The translations under genes and the position numbers were made by a program. This document shows, piece by piece, positions 42,992 to 51,947 of a stretch of DNA of 64,000 nucleotides. Numbering within the stretch: the first letter of the stretch is position 1; every line of letters starts with the position of its first letter. Under the pieces are notes generated by a model, which did no database searches, had not been told where the DNA came from, and saw nothing but the letters and a program-made list of their open reading frames with translations. The stretch comes from KACC-23026 sp963829575 (GTDB taxonomy: Bacteria > Bacillota > Bacilli > Bacillales > Sporolactobacillaceae): contig CAWHJF010000002.1 of the NCBI GenBank assembly GCA_963829575.1, positions 186,001-250,000 of the forward strand, in the 5' to 3' direction.

Positions 42992-43798
42992 TTGCTGCTT
43001 TCTATTTTCATTTTGGGGGGGTTAGGGGGATGGCTGGTTTCGCTGCATCGTTTGCCACCCGTGTCTGATACACCCAACTTACTTAAGCCGTTCTCGAGTG
43101 ATCTGGTAGCTAAAACTACCTCCATTGAAGTGGTGGGGATTGGCGATTCTTTAACGAGAGGTGTCGGGGACCCAAAAGAACATGGGTATGCGGGGATTGT
43201 CTCACAAGCCCTTCAGAATACGAGTGCCTATTCTTCCGTTCATTTAATTGATGAAGGCGTAACAGGAGATACAACTGACAATTTGTTAAAGGTTTTAAAA
43301 AAGAAAAACGTTCAAAAAGAGATTCAAAATGCCAATCTTATTTTTCTCACCATTGGTGGAAACGATATTGTAGAAGTTCTGAAGCAACACTTTTTAAGTC
43401 TGGATTTAAACGAGTTTAACATCAAACGAAAAGCATATGATGCGAATCTTAATAAGATACTGACTGAAGTGCGAACCTTAAATCCAAACGCTACCATTTA
43501 TTATATGGGCCTTTATAATCCATTCGAAGACTATTTTTCAACGCTTAATAAGCCATTTACATCGATTCTAAATCAGTGGAATTCTGGTGGGAAAACGATC
43601 CTTGAAATGTATCCGAATACGGTCTATATCCCAACCTTCGATTTGTTTCATGGGAAAACAACAACCCTTCTTTATAAAGATCATTTCCATCCGAATCCTA
43701 AGGGTTATCACTTAATTGCTCAAAGGATTTTAAGTCATTTTGACGTTTCTAATTCAGCAAATGGGGGACTTTCTAAGACCTCTTCTTCTGGAAATTAA
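42992..43798 (+). CDS. GDSL/SGNH-type esterase, exported
   Basis: 268 residues if started at TTG 42992. SGNH hydrolase: block I GDSLTRG with S53, block III GGND with N124, and block V DHFHPN with D230 and H233. The N terminus is hydrophobic, so it is exported and lipid-anchored or membrane-anchored; it resembles B. subtilis YpmR. The start is odd: the strong GGAGGT at 42961-42966 points, at 7 bases, to GTC 42974, which would add KKLIS and give a proper positively charged signal-peptide start. TTG 42992 has no site of its own. Confidence 0.8.
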   Translation: MLLSIFILGGLGGWLVSLHRLPPVSDTPNLLKPFSSDLVAKTTSIEVVGIGDSLTRGVGDPKEHGYAGIVSQALQNTSAYSSVHLIDEGVTGDTTDNLLKVLKKKNVQKEIQNANLIFLTIGGNDIVEVLKQHFLSLDLNEFNIKRKAYDANLNKILTEVRTLNPNATIYYMGLYNPFEDYFSTLNKPFTSILNQWNSGGKTILEMYPNTVYIPTFDLFHGKTTTLLYKDHFHPNPKGYHLIAQRILSHFDVSNSANGGLSKTSSSGN

Positions 43799-43862
43799 AT
43801 GGAAATTAAAAATCGTAGCCCAAGAATCAATCAAAGTAAACTAAACGAAATGAGGCACCTAT

Positions 43863-44630
43863 ATGTTGCAAAACTTACAGCTCACAGATCAAACCGCAAT
43901 CGTGACGGGGGCCGGTAGAGGGATTGGTCAGGCGATCGCGATCGGGTTAGCGGAGGCCGGAGCCAATGTCGCGTGTCTTTCGCGAACCGCGTCGGATCTT
44001 GAAGAGACGACCGCCATTATTGAAAAGTTAGGAAGAAAAGCGCTCGCGCTTCCAATGGACATTACGAATCGAGAGCAGGTCGAAAAGGCGGTTCAAACCG
44101 TCCTTCAAGAATTTGGCACACTAGATATTTTAGTTAATAATGCGGGTATGAATATTCGGTCGAAAGCGCTTGATGTAACGGATGAAGAATGGCATACAAT
44201 TATGAGTACGAATTTACACGGTGCATTTATGATGGCTCAAGCATCCGCAAGGGTGATGAAAGATCATGGTGGTGGAAAGATTGTCAATATTTCATCCGTC
44301 GGCGGTGGCATTGCCCTACGAACCGGTGTTGTATATGCCTCAACCAAAGCGGCACTAATTCAAATGACAAAAAACCTAGCCATAGAATGGGCTGAGTATG
44401 GGATTAACATTAATGCTATAGGACCGTGGTATTTTAAGACACCATTAACAGAGAAGCTTTTGGCTAATCAGAACTACTTAAATGAGATTTTAGGTCGAAC
44501 CCCTCTTAAACGAGTTGGAGAATTAGAAGAAGTTGTTGCACCAGTCGTCTTCTTATCCGGAAATGGTGCCAATTATATAACTGGACAAACCTTATTTGTC
44601 GATGGCGGCATGAGTATTTATGGTTTTTAA
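43863..44630 (+). CDS. Short-chain dehydrogenase (gluconate/KduD-like SDR)
   Basis: 255-residue classical SDR: TGAGRGIG at 15-22, NNAG at 92-95, S144, Y158 and K162 all in place, and the C-terminal ITGQTLFVDGG. Overall it looks like gluconate 5-dehydrogenase or KduD-type enzymes. GAGG lies before ATG 43863. It lies 2 kb from gnd; a link to sugar-acid metabolism is only suggestive. Substrate cannot be fixed by sequence. Confidence 0.85.
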   Translation: MLQNLQLTDQTAIVTGAGRGIGQAIAIGLAEAGANVACLSRTASDLEETTAIIEKLGRKALALPMDITNREQVEKAVQTVLQEFGTLDILVNNAGMNIRSKALDVTDEEWHTIMSTNLHGAFMMAQASARVMKDHGGGKIVNISSVGGGIALRTGVVYASTKAALIQMTKNLAIEWAEYGININAIGPWYFKTPLTEKLLANQNYLNEILGRTPLKRVGELEEVVAPVVFLSGNGANYITGQTLFVDGGMSIYGF

Positions 44631-44654
44631 TTAACCCAAAAAGTAAATTTCTCC

Positions 44655-44698
44655 AAAAAGCAAAACAGCTCCAGATCTCTAAGCAGATCTGGAGCTGT
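44655..44698 (-). terminator. Long terminator for the minus-strand gene at 44802
   Basis: Perfect 14-bp stem ACAGCTCCAGATCT with its complement and a 6-nt loop. The T-rich tail (TTTTGCTTTTT) is on the minus strand, about 100 bp past the stop of the Gln-rich gene; it can also block the SDR transcript. Confidence 0.8.
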
Positions 44699-44801
44699 TG
44701 TCGTGTTAAAAAGGGTGGAATAGAAAAAGGTGAGACACCTGCTTGGAATGCGAGCGAAGCGATACCAATTTTGACTAAAAACAAGCAAAATTAAACATCT
44801 T

Positions 44802-45092
44802 TTATGGTTGAGTCGTCGAAGACATTGCTTTTTCCAGAGCTTGTTGGGCTTGTTGGACCTGTTGTTGCGCATTCTCGATCAAAGATTTTTCTTGATCATT
44901 AATCGCGTTTTGAAGACTCTGGGCCAAGGCTTGATCGGCCATTTGAATATTTTTTTCAACATCATAAATCGCCTGGTTGTTTTCCATGGCCTGAGCTTGT
45001 GTGACCGACTGCATGGCAGCCTGCAAATAGGATTGTGTCTTTTTTAAAGGCTTGATTTTTTTCTTATTTTGAAGTTTTTCCGATTCAGTCAT
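44802..45092 (-). CDS. Gln-rich coiled-coil protein
   Basis: 96 residues from ATG 45092, after GAGAGGTGTG. The N terminus is basic (KLQNKKKIKPLKK) and the rest is Gln/Ala-rich with heptad-like spacing (QSVTQAQAMENNQA, ENAQQQVQQAQQALEK), a coiled coil. No family recognised. In spore formers such proteins are sometimes coat or forespore components, but nothing here shows that. Own terminator at 44655-44698. Confidence 0.6.
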   Translation of the reverse strand: MTESEKLQNKKKIKPLKKTQSYLQAAMQSVTQAQAMENNQAIYDVEKNIQMADQALAQSLQNAINDQEKSLIENAQQQVQQAQQALEKAMSSTTQP

Positions 45093-45229
45093 GTTTTCAC
45101 ACCTCTCTTTGAAAACCAATCAAGTTCTTTTCTTGAATAATCTACCCATTTTAAATCAAAACTATAGGAGCTAAAGCCTTAAATTTGAAGAAGGGTGTTC
45201 AAGCTTAATGCTACGGAGGTCTTTATTTC

Positions 45230-46459
45230 ATGAATGAAAATAAAAATATGGAGCTTTTTGCCATTGCCTCAATCCCTCTTATCATGACATTAGGGAATTC
45301 CATGCTCATTCCTGTTTTGCCTACACTCGAAAAAGAATTGGCTATATCAGCGTTTCAATCGAGTTTAATTATTACCGTCTATTCGGTGGTCTCCATTATT
45401 TGCATCCCCATAGCTGGTTATTTATCGGATGTCTTTGGACGGAAAAAAGTCATTATTCCAAGTTTGTTTTTAACGGGACTTGGAGGCATTGTGGCAGGCC
45501 TTTCACCGCTCTTCTTTAAAGACGCCTCTTACTGGCTCATCTTATTAGGGCGTTTCCTTCAGGGAATGGGTGGGTCGGGTGCTTTCCCTGTCGTTATACC
45601 ACTCGTCGGGGATTTGTTTAAAGACGAAAAAAAAACAAGCAGTGCTTTAGGCGTCCTAGAAACATCCAATACCGCGGGGAAGGTCCTGAGTCCGATCCTA
45701 GGTTCATTGTTCGCCGTTATCAGCTGGTACAGTCCGTTTTTGGCCATTCCATTGCTCTGTCTAATCAGTATTTTATTGGTTGGCTTCTTAGTCAAAGTTC
45801 CAAAGAATCAAAGTCCACCCAAACCTTTTAAATCGTTTTTAAAAGACATTGGCCAGATCTTCAAACAAAAAGGCAAATGGTTAATGGGTGTTTTTTCAAT
45901 TGGTGGCATTATTATGTTTGTTCTATTTGGCACCTTGTTCTATTTGTCCAAAACTTTAGAAAAACACTACCACATCGATGGGGTTCGAAAAGGGTTTGTT
46001 ATTGCAATCCCCTTATTTGCGCTCTCAGCCGCCTCTCTCATGACTGGGAAAAAGATCGGAAAAAATAAAGTGCTCATGAAATGGTTAACGTTTGCTGGGA
46101 TGTCTCTGTTGCTCATCGCGATGGGACTGCTTTGCTTTCAGCCTTCAATTAAGTTGTTTTTGTTTTATCTCTTTATCGGTAGTGTGGGAATTGGTATTAC
46201 GCTTCCCTGCTTGGATTCGTTTCTCACAGAAGGAATTGATAAGCAAAATCGTGGAACCATTACAAGTTTATATAGCAGTATGAGGTACGTAGGAGTGGGG
46301 GCCGGACCGCCCGTTTTTGCTGCTTTAATGAAGGGATCGCCTTCATTTATGTTTTTAATTGCAACCGGTACCGTCTTAATTGCGGTTTTCTTCTCGCTTT
46401 GGGCCATCCATCCAGGTTCTTCTAATGAAAAGAGCAAGACAGAACCAAATATGGTATGA
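45230..46459 (+). CDS. MFS drug-efflux-type transporter
   Basis: 409 residues, twelve helices. Motif A YLSDVFGRKKVIIPS (about 63-77), the motif-C-like region around GVLETSNTAGKVLSPILGS (about 143-161) typical of proton antiporters, and a long charged central loop. Similar to Bacillus multidrug efflux proteins. ACGGAGG precedes ATG 45230. It is followed after 73 bp by gnd, without terminator, so the two could share a transcript. Confidence 0.83.
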   Translation: MNENKNMELFAIASIPLIMTLGNSMLIPVLPTLEKELAISAFQSSLIITVYSVVSIICIPIAGYLSDVFGRKKVIIPSLFLTGLGGIVAGLSPLFFKDASYWLILLGRFLQGMGGSGAFPVVIPLVGDLFKDEKKTSSALGVLETSNTAGKVLSPILGSLFAVISWYSPFLAIPLLCLISILLVGFLVKVPKNQSPPKPFKSFLKDIGQIFKQKGKWLMGVFSIGGIIMFVLFGTLFYLSKTLEKHYHIDGVRKGFVIAIPLFALSAASLMTGKKIGKNKVLMKWLTFAGMSLLLIAMGLLCFQPSIKLFLFYLFIGSVGIGITLPCLDSFLTEGIDKQNRGTITSLYSSMRYVGVGAGPPVFAALMKGSPSFMFLIATGTVLIAVFFSLWAIHPGSSNEKSKTEPNMV

Positions 46460-46532
46460 TTGAATTTGTGTGATTCTTACTCTAGGTAGGAATCATTTGA
46501 GAATAATGAGCGTTTGAAAGGGGAAAATTTTC

Positions 46533-47429
46533 GTGAAATTAGGTTTAATTGGTCTTGGCAAAATGGGGTATAACCTGGGACTAAATATGTTGGACCATGG
46601 GCATGAACTCGTTGTAACAGACCTAAACAAAGAAGCGGTTCAATCCATTGAAAACGAAGGGGCAGTGGGTGCCCAAAATTTGGAAGACTTGATCAATAAA
46701 TTAGAGACACCTCGAGTTCTTTGGCTTATGGTACCAGCAGGGGATCCGATTGATCATATTCTTAATGAAATTAAGCCGAAACTCTCAATAGGGGACCTCG
46801 TAATCGACGCGGGGAATTCCAATTATAAAGACACACTTCGCCGTTATGAAATGCTTAAAGAGTCCGGGATCGACTACATAGATGCTGGGACTTCTGGTGG
46901 CGTATCAGGCGCGCGCGAAGGGGCATGTTTCATGATCGGTGGCGAGCCCACCGCATTCAAACTCGTTGAACAGCTTTTTAACGACGTATCGGTTGAAAAT
47001 GGGTATCATTTTTCGGGACAACCTGCGGGCGGTCATTATCTCAAAATGATCCACAATGGAATCGAATACGGCATGATGGCCTCCATCGCAGAAGGATTTG
47101 AAATTTTAGAAAAAAGCCCATTTGATTTTGATTACGAAAAAGTAGCGAAGGTTTGGAATCATGGAAGTGTGATCCGAAGTTGGCTTATGGAATTAACGCA
47201 AAATGCGTTTAGCAAAGATCCAAAATTAGAAGGCATTCGTGGCGTCATGAATTCGTCAGGAGAAGGCAAATGGACGATCGACGAAGCGTTGGACCTTAAA
47301 GTTCCAACACCACTTATCGCGTTATCATTAATGATGCGCTATCGCTCTCAAGAAGAAGATACCTTTAATGGGAAAGTCGTCGCAGCCTTGCGTAATGAGT
47401 TTGGTGGACACGACGTCATCAAAAGTTAA
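46533..47429 (+). CDS. 6-phosphogluconate dehydrogenase, short YqeC type
   Basis: 298 residues, the short form (YqeC-like) rather than the 470-residue Gnd. The Rossmann motif GLGKMG is at 7-12, with a D at the end of the second strand (VVTDLN) that favours NAD+ over NADP+. The catalytic Lys sits in HYLKMIHNGIEYG near 169-181 and the substrate motif DAGTSGGVSGAREG at 117-130. It decarboxylates 6-phosphogluconate to ribulose 5-phosphate. GTG 46533 follows GAAAGGGG. A perfect long terminator follows. zwf lies 2 kb away, convergent. Confidence 0.9.
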   Translation: MKLGLIGLGKMGYNLGLNMLDHGHELVVTDLNKEAVQSIENEGAVGAQNLEDLINKLETPRVLWLMVPAGDPIDHILNEIKPKLSIGDLVIDAGNSNYKDTLRRYEMLKESGIDYIDAGTSGGVSGAREGACFMIGGEPTAFKLVEQLFNDVSVENGYHFSGQPAGGHYLKMIHNGIEYGMMASIAEGFEILEKSPFDFDYEKVAKVWNHGSVIRSWLMELTQNAFSKDPKLEGIRGVMNSSGEGKWTIDEALDLKVPTPLIALSLMMRYRSQEEDTFNGKVVAALRNEFGGHDVIKS

Positions 47430-47442
47430 TAAAGAGATTATA

Positions 47443-47486
47443 AAAGCGATCCATGTGAGAATTGTTTCACATGGATCGCTTTTTTC
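47443..47486 (+). terminator. Terminator of gnd
   Basis: Sixteen-bp stem AAGCGATCCATGTGA and complement with a 7-nt loop and six T; it touches the stop of the convergent cyclase gene. Confidence 0.92.
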
Positions 47487-48096
47487 AGTCTTGAAACAAG
47501 AAAATACGAGCTGGTGCGGCATCTACATCTCGTAATTTAAGAGGTGCGGCTACCATTTTGTATCGACCGGGTTCAATGTGATCGAGTTTGAGACCTTCGA
47601 TAATAATGATGCGGTTTGAGAATAGCAGGCGGTGGGTGGGGTGGCCTTCTTGACTTCTTTCAATCCCAAGCGAATCAATCCCGACACCTGCGATTTCTTT
47701 ATCAGCGAGCACCTTAGCAGCCGATTCTTTAACGAAGATAAAATTAAAATCAAATTCAGTCGCAAAGGAATTCTTTGTTTTAAAAAGGATAAAGTCATTC
47801 TTCTTGATGTCAATATCGGTCAAATGTTCGGCCTCTATCCCGTCTTCAACCTCCGTTAAGTCGACGACCTGGACGTCGCGAATTAAAGATTCAGGTGCAA
47901 TCGTTTCAATGGTTTCTCCATCATTAATCATGTGAAGTGGGGCATCAATATGAGTCCCAGTATGTAGATCTAAGGATAATCGACTTTCAGTTACATGGCC
48001 ATTTGTAACCGTTTGATACTCCGGTTGTTTTTCCGGTTTATTTTTGTAGACAGGCATGCCTTTGTAGATTGGAAGGGTGACATCAAATATTTTCAA
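47485..48096 (-). CDS. Cyclase family (kynurenine-formamidase-like) protein
   Basis: 203 residues from TTG 48096, 8 bases after AGGAGG. Metal-binding HTGTHID (H45, H49, D51), characteristic of the cyclase/KynB family, with a further HPTHR near 152. The family covers arylformamidases and other amide or lactone hydrolases; there are no other kynurenine-pathway genes here, so the reaction is open. It lies between gnd and zwf; its stop coincides with the end of the gnd terminator. Confidence 0.82.
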   Translation of the reverse strand: MKIFDVTLPIYKGMPVYKNKPEKQPEYQTVTNGHVTESRLSLDLHTGTHIDAPLHMINDGETIETIAPESLIRDVQVVDLTEVEDGIEAEHLTDIDIKKNDFILFKTKNSFATEFDFNFIFVKESAAKVLADKEIAGVGIDSLGIERSQEGHPTHRLLFSNRIIIIEGLKLDHIEPGRYKMVAAPLKLRDVDAAPARIFLFQD

Positions 48097-48118
48097 GAAA
48101 ATTCCTCCTTTTTATGAA

Positions 48119-48150
48119 TGAAACGGGACGGCAGAAGCCATCCCGTCTTA
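48119..48150 (-). terminator. Terminator of zwf
   Basis: Near-perfect hairpin (minus strand ACGGGATGGC / GCCGTCCCGT, 4-nt loop) immediately after the zwf stop; the tail has few T. Confidence 0.6.
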
Positions 48151-48151
48151 A

Positions 48152-49627
48152 TTAGCATTTTTCGATTTCAGAAAGTGGCCACCATTTGGTGCCGTCTTTT
48201 GATAATAATTCATCTGACGCGACCGGCCCCATAGAACCTGATTCATAAAACGAAAGCGGGGGCTTGACTTGTCCGATTGCCGCAATAATGCCATCGACAT
48301 ATTCCCAAGAAAGGGCGACTTCATCCCAACGGGTGAAATTCGCGGAATCTCCGCGCATGCAATCATAGATGAGTCGTTCATACGCTTCGCTGCTCGAATT
48401 CTCTTCATCAAGGTTAGAGAAAGCCATTTTGATTGGTAACGTATCCATCGGATGCTCAAAATTCTTGGCATTGAGCTTAAGCGTAAGGCCTTCGTCTGGC
48501 TGAACATGGATCACAAGAAGATTCGGTTCCATGTTTCCAAACGTTCTGAAATAAGGATTATGTGGCGCATCTTTAAATTGAATCACAATTTCAGTGGACT
48601 TGGCTTTAAGCCGTTTTCCAGTTCGGATATAAAAGGGTACACCGGACCATCTGAAATTATCAATGAATATTTTAGCTGCAACAAATGTATCCGTTTCTGA
48701 ATCCGAAGAAATATTTTCTTCTTCACGGTAAGCGCGACCCTCAGTTCCATTAGGGAGTGTGCCTTTTCCATATTGACCACGCACGATTAAGTCTTTGACA
48801 TTCGAGGTATCAACCGGTCGAATGGAACGCAGAACTTTTACTTTCTCGTCTCGAATATCTTCTGTTACCATTCGGCTTGGCGGTTCCATTGCCGTTAGGG
48901 CAACCATCTGAAGCATGTGGTTTTGCACCATATCCATTAACGCGCCCGTCCGATCATAGTAGCTCGCGCGTTCCTCAACACCAAGTGTTTCACTTGATGT
49001 GATTTGAACATTGGAGATGTATCGGTTATTCCAAATCGATTCGAAAATTGGATTGGCAAAGCGAATGACTTGAATGTTTTGCACCATGTCTTTTCCTAAA
49101 TAATGATCAATACGGTAGATTTCATCTTCTTCAAAAGCTGAACGGATTTCTTTATTTAGTTCTTCCGCGCTTTCAAGATCACGTCCAAATGGTTTTTCAA
49201 TGACTAATCGTTTCCAACCAGACACCTTTGTTAAACCACTTTCCTTTAAGCGTTGGGTAACCGTGCCAAAGAATTCAGGGGCTAGTGCCAGATAGAAAAT
49301 GCGATTTCCATTTAACTGAAGATCTTCGTCTACCTTATGTACAAGATCGTTTAACCCATGGTATCCTTCCGTATTTTGTACATCTAAAGAATAGTAAAAA
49401 CAACGCTCTAAAAAGCCTTCATCACAGGTTTCGCCCGTTGCTTCTACGGATTTTTTGATCATTTCTCGAAACATTTGGTCATCATAAGGTCGTCGTGCTA
49501 CACCGATTAATCCTCCGGTACGCTCTTTCTTCTTATAAAGACGGTGAAGTGCCGGATAGAGTTTGCGTTGAGCAAGATCGCCTGTGGCTCCAAACAAAAT
49601 CATACTTGAGGAGTCATTCATCTGCAT
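48152..49627 (-). CDS. zwf: Glucose-6-phosphate 1-dehydrogenase
   Basis: 491 residues, complete. Dinucleotide motif GATGDLAQRKLYPAL at 13-27, the substrate-binding EKPFGRDLESA near 144, and the catalytic RIDHYLGK near 172-179. It makes 6-phosphogluconolactone with NADP+, the entry to the oxidative pentose phosphate path, and so pairs with gnd. Start ATG 49627 has GTGAGG upstream. The gene is divergent from cshA across a 479-bp gap. Confidence 0.97.
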   Translation of the reverse strand: MQMNDSSSMILFGATGDLAQRKLYPALHRLYKKKERTGGLIGVARRPYDDQMFREMIKKSVEATGETCDEGFLERCFYYSLDVQNTEGYHGLNDLVHKVDEDLQLNGNRIFYLALAPEFFGTVTQRLKESGLTKVSGWKRLVIEKPFGRDLESAEELNKEIRSAFEEDEIYRIDHYLGKDMVQNIQVIRFANPIFESIWNNRYISNVQITSSETLGVEERASYYDRTGALMDMVQNHMLQMVALTAMEPPSRMVTEDIRDEKVKVLRSIRPVDTSNVKDLIVRGQYGKGTLPNGTEGRAYREEENISSDSETDTFVAAKIFIDNFRWSGVPFYIRTGKRLKAKSTEIVIQFKDAPHNPYFRTFGNMEPNLLVIHVQPDEGLTLKLNAKNFEHPMDTLPIKMAFSNLDEENSSSEAYERLIYDCMRGDSANFTRWDEVALSWEYVDGIIAAIGQVKPPLSFYESGSMGPVASDELLSKDGTKWWPLSEIEKC

Positions 49628-50106
49628 TTACGTAGCCTCACTTTTTTAACATATTCTTCTTCTGACTTTCCATTATTAAATTATACGGGTAAATCTTAGT
49701 GTGGACAACTTTAAGGCATTCTATTTTAAGAATAAGTTATAGTGGAGGAGAAAAAGTTTAATTTGGATAATAGCATTCCTCATAACTCGAACTCGAGCCA
49801 CTTTTTTAATAAAAGTAGGGGCAATCCAAATTTATTTTTGTGGAATTTTTTCACCTCGCTATTTTAAGGATAACCCAATTGGCCGTAGGGAATTCTAAGT
49901 AAGCAACCATTATTAAACCTCTTTGAAGATCCTTCGTTAAAAATGAAATCAATTGCTTTTTCCACAGTGTTTTGTTATCGTTGAGTATAGTGAACAGAAG
50001 CGCGTGGGCATTTTCCGCTCTCCGGGAAATGCCCTTCTCGTTGATAAAAGGAAATATGGTCTCACACTCTTCTTAGAGGTGACAAAAGGAGTTATCAATA
50101 CCAAAG
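49628..50106. promoter_or_regulatory. zwf-cshA intergenic region with leader hairpin
   Basis: No gene seen. On the plus strand TATAGT (about 49986) may be a -10 element. A strong hairpin follows at 50006-50034: GGGCATTTTCC pairs with GGGAAATGCCC (one wobble), and AGAAG/CTTCT extends it past a 5-nt bulge. No T-run follows, so it is a leader structure of the cshA mRNA rather than a terminator. The 300 bp nearest zwf are AT-rich without clear motif. Confidence 0.45.
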
Positions 50107-51621
50107 ATGGATTTTAGTACATTAGGACTTAGTCAAGATTTATTAAAAGCAGTAAATGAAATGGGGTTTACAAGCCCTACTCCAATTCAAGAAAGCGCCA
50201 TTGGACCTGCGATCGAAGGTAAGGATGTCATTGGTCAAGCTCAAACGGGAACTGGAAAAACCGCAGCATTTGGAATTCCACTCATCGAGCAAGCCAACAC
50301 AGAATCAAATGATGTTCAAGGACTTATTATTGCTCCGACCCGAGAACTCGCTGTTCAGGTTGCGGAAGAACTTAAAAACTTAGGTCGTTTTAAAGGCATT
50401 CGAACTCTCGCTATTTATGGCGGGGAAGATATTAGCAAACAAATACGCGGCTTAAAACGGCGCCCGCACATCATTTCGTCAACACCAGGTCGTTTGCTCG
50501 ACCACATTCGTCGTAAAACCATTCAATTAGATCGTGTGAAAACAGTGGTTTTAGATGAAGCGGATGAAATGTTGAATATGGGTTTTATAGAAGATATCCA
50601 AACAATTCTTGAAAGTGTTCCAAACGAAAGACAAACACTCCTTTTTTCAGCTACGATGCCGCCTGAGATTCGCCGCTTAGCCGATCGATTTATGAGAGAA
50701 CCGATTGAGATAAAAGTAAAGGCGAAAACTTTAACGGTTGATCGAATTAACCAACGCTTTTTGTTCATGCGTGAACGCGAGAAATTTGATATTTTCACGC
50801 GTCTTATTGATATTCAAGCACCAGAACGTGCCATTGTTTTTGGAAGAACTAAACGTCGTGTCGATGAATTAACGGCTGCACTTCGGAAAAAGGGCTATTC
50901 TGCAAAAGGCCTTCATGGGGATTTAACCCAGAATAAACGCGACCAAGTTATGAACGAGTTTAAGTCAAAACGCGTCAACATTCTAGTGGCAACTGATGTT
51001 GCGGCTCGTGGGATTGATATTAGTGATGTCTCCCATGTGTATAATTTTGATATGCCTCAGGATCCTGAAAGCTATGTGCACCGCATTGGCCGAACAGGAC
51101 GTGCTGGTAAAAAAGGGATGGCGGTTACTTTTGTAACGTATCCTGAGAAAGAACATTTATATAACGTTGAAAAGACGATTAAGACTAAAATTGAGCAACT
51201 TCCAATTCCGACTGAGGAAGAAGCACTTAAAGCGCGTCAATTGTCGACCATTGAACAGCTTCAAGGCGCTTTACAAAGCTCAAACCTAAAGCATTATCGC
51301 GCCATTGCGGAAAGCTTATTAAACGAAGCAGAAGCCGTTGATCTTCTTTCTGCAGCGTTGATGCTTGCAACAGATGAAGAAGAAGATAATTCTATTAAAT
51401 TGACTTCAGAACCACCGCTTCAAGTGAAACGAAGCCGCAATCAAGGCGGTGGTGTGAACCGTAAACGTCGACCAAGTGGTAGCGGCGGCGGATACGGGCA
51501 AGACCGCAAACGATTTGACAGAGGGGATCGTCGCGATCGCAGAGATCGAAATGATCGGAGTCATAGTGGCGGTAATCGCTCATCCAGTTCTGGTAGACGT
51601 CAACCTGCTTCACGCGGTTGA
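50107..51621 (+). CDS. cshA: DEAD-box RNA helicase CshA
   Basis: 504 residues. Q motif GFTSPTPIQ at 20-28, motif I AQTGTGKT at 45-52, PTRELAVQ (Ia), DEADEML near 150, SAT (III), and HRIGRTGRAG (VI). A C-terminal Arg/Gly/Ser-rich tail (GGGYGQDRKRFDRGD and on) binds RNA. CshA belongs to the RNA degradosome and cold adaptation. Start: ATG 50107 is 15 bases after AAAAGGAG, too far; ATA 50098 would be at ideal distance and in frame (P-K-M-D-F). Terminator follows. Confidence 0.93.
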   Translation: MDFSTLGLSQDLLKAVNEMGFTSPTPIQESAIGPAIEGKDVIGQAQTGTGKTAAFGIPLIEQANTESNDVQGLIIAPTRELAVQVAEELKNLGRFKGIRTLAIYGGEDISKQIRGLKRRPHIISSTPGRLLDHIRRKTIQLDRVKTVVLDEADEMLNMGFIEDIQTILESVPNERQTLLFSATMPPEIRRLADRFMREPIEIKVKAKTLTVDRINQRFLFMREREKFDIFTRLIDIQAPERAIVFGRTKRRVDELTAALRKKGYSAKGLHGDLTQNKRDQVMNEFKSKRVNILVATDVAARGIDISDVSHVYNFDMPQDPESYVHRIGRTGRAGKKGMAVTFVTYPEKEHLYNVEKTIKTKIEQLPIPTEEEALKARQLSTIEQLQGALQSSNLKHYRAIAESLLNEAEAVDLLSAALMLATDEEEDNSIKLTSEPPLQVKRSRNQGGGVNRKRRPSGSGGGYGQDRKRFDRGDRRDRRDRNDRSHSGGNRSSSSGRRQPASRG

Positions 51622-51634
51622 TTAAAAATAACAA

Positions 51635-51676
51635 AAAAAGAAATCAGCGCCTTATGGTACTGATTTCTTTTTTTGT
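51635..51676 (+). terminator. Terminator of cshA
   Basis: AAAGAAATCAG/CTGATTTCTTT stem and seven T. Confidence 0.9.
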
Positions 51677-51762
51677 TCCCGAAAAGGGAATGAGACAGGT
51701 GTACGGGAACCGAAACGTGTTGATCGTGCCCGAAATAAGAGTGGAGACGTGTTAAGGGAACT
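51675..51762. repeat. 88-bp dispersed element, copy 1
   Basis: Starts GTTCCCG and includes GTGTACGGGAAC, then a second CCCGAAA...GAG...GTG...GGGAACT half. The first half forms a GTTCCCG/CGGGAAC hairpin. The same length and order of motifs recurs at 58012-58099, with clear divergence. Non-coding, downstream of cshA. Confidence 0.6.
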
Positions 51763-51947
51763 GAACTCGCATTGGAGCATTGGATATGATCAATTTGGGT
51801 TCATTTTTTCATGTAACAATCATAGGATAACAGTGTAAGGGCTTACAATTCAACTAAGGAAAAAACGCTAAAATTGTTTCATTGTGAAATATTGAAATAA
51901 TCAGAAACAATGGTATAATAAAAATAAAGGCTAAGGGGGAATAGACC
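51763..51947. other. Rest of the cshA-IDEAL gap
   Basis: No gene seen. A TATAAT (51914) before the IDEAL gene is a likely -10 element. Confidence 0.4.
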
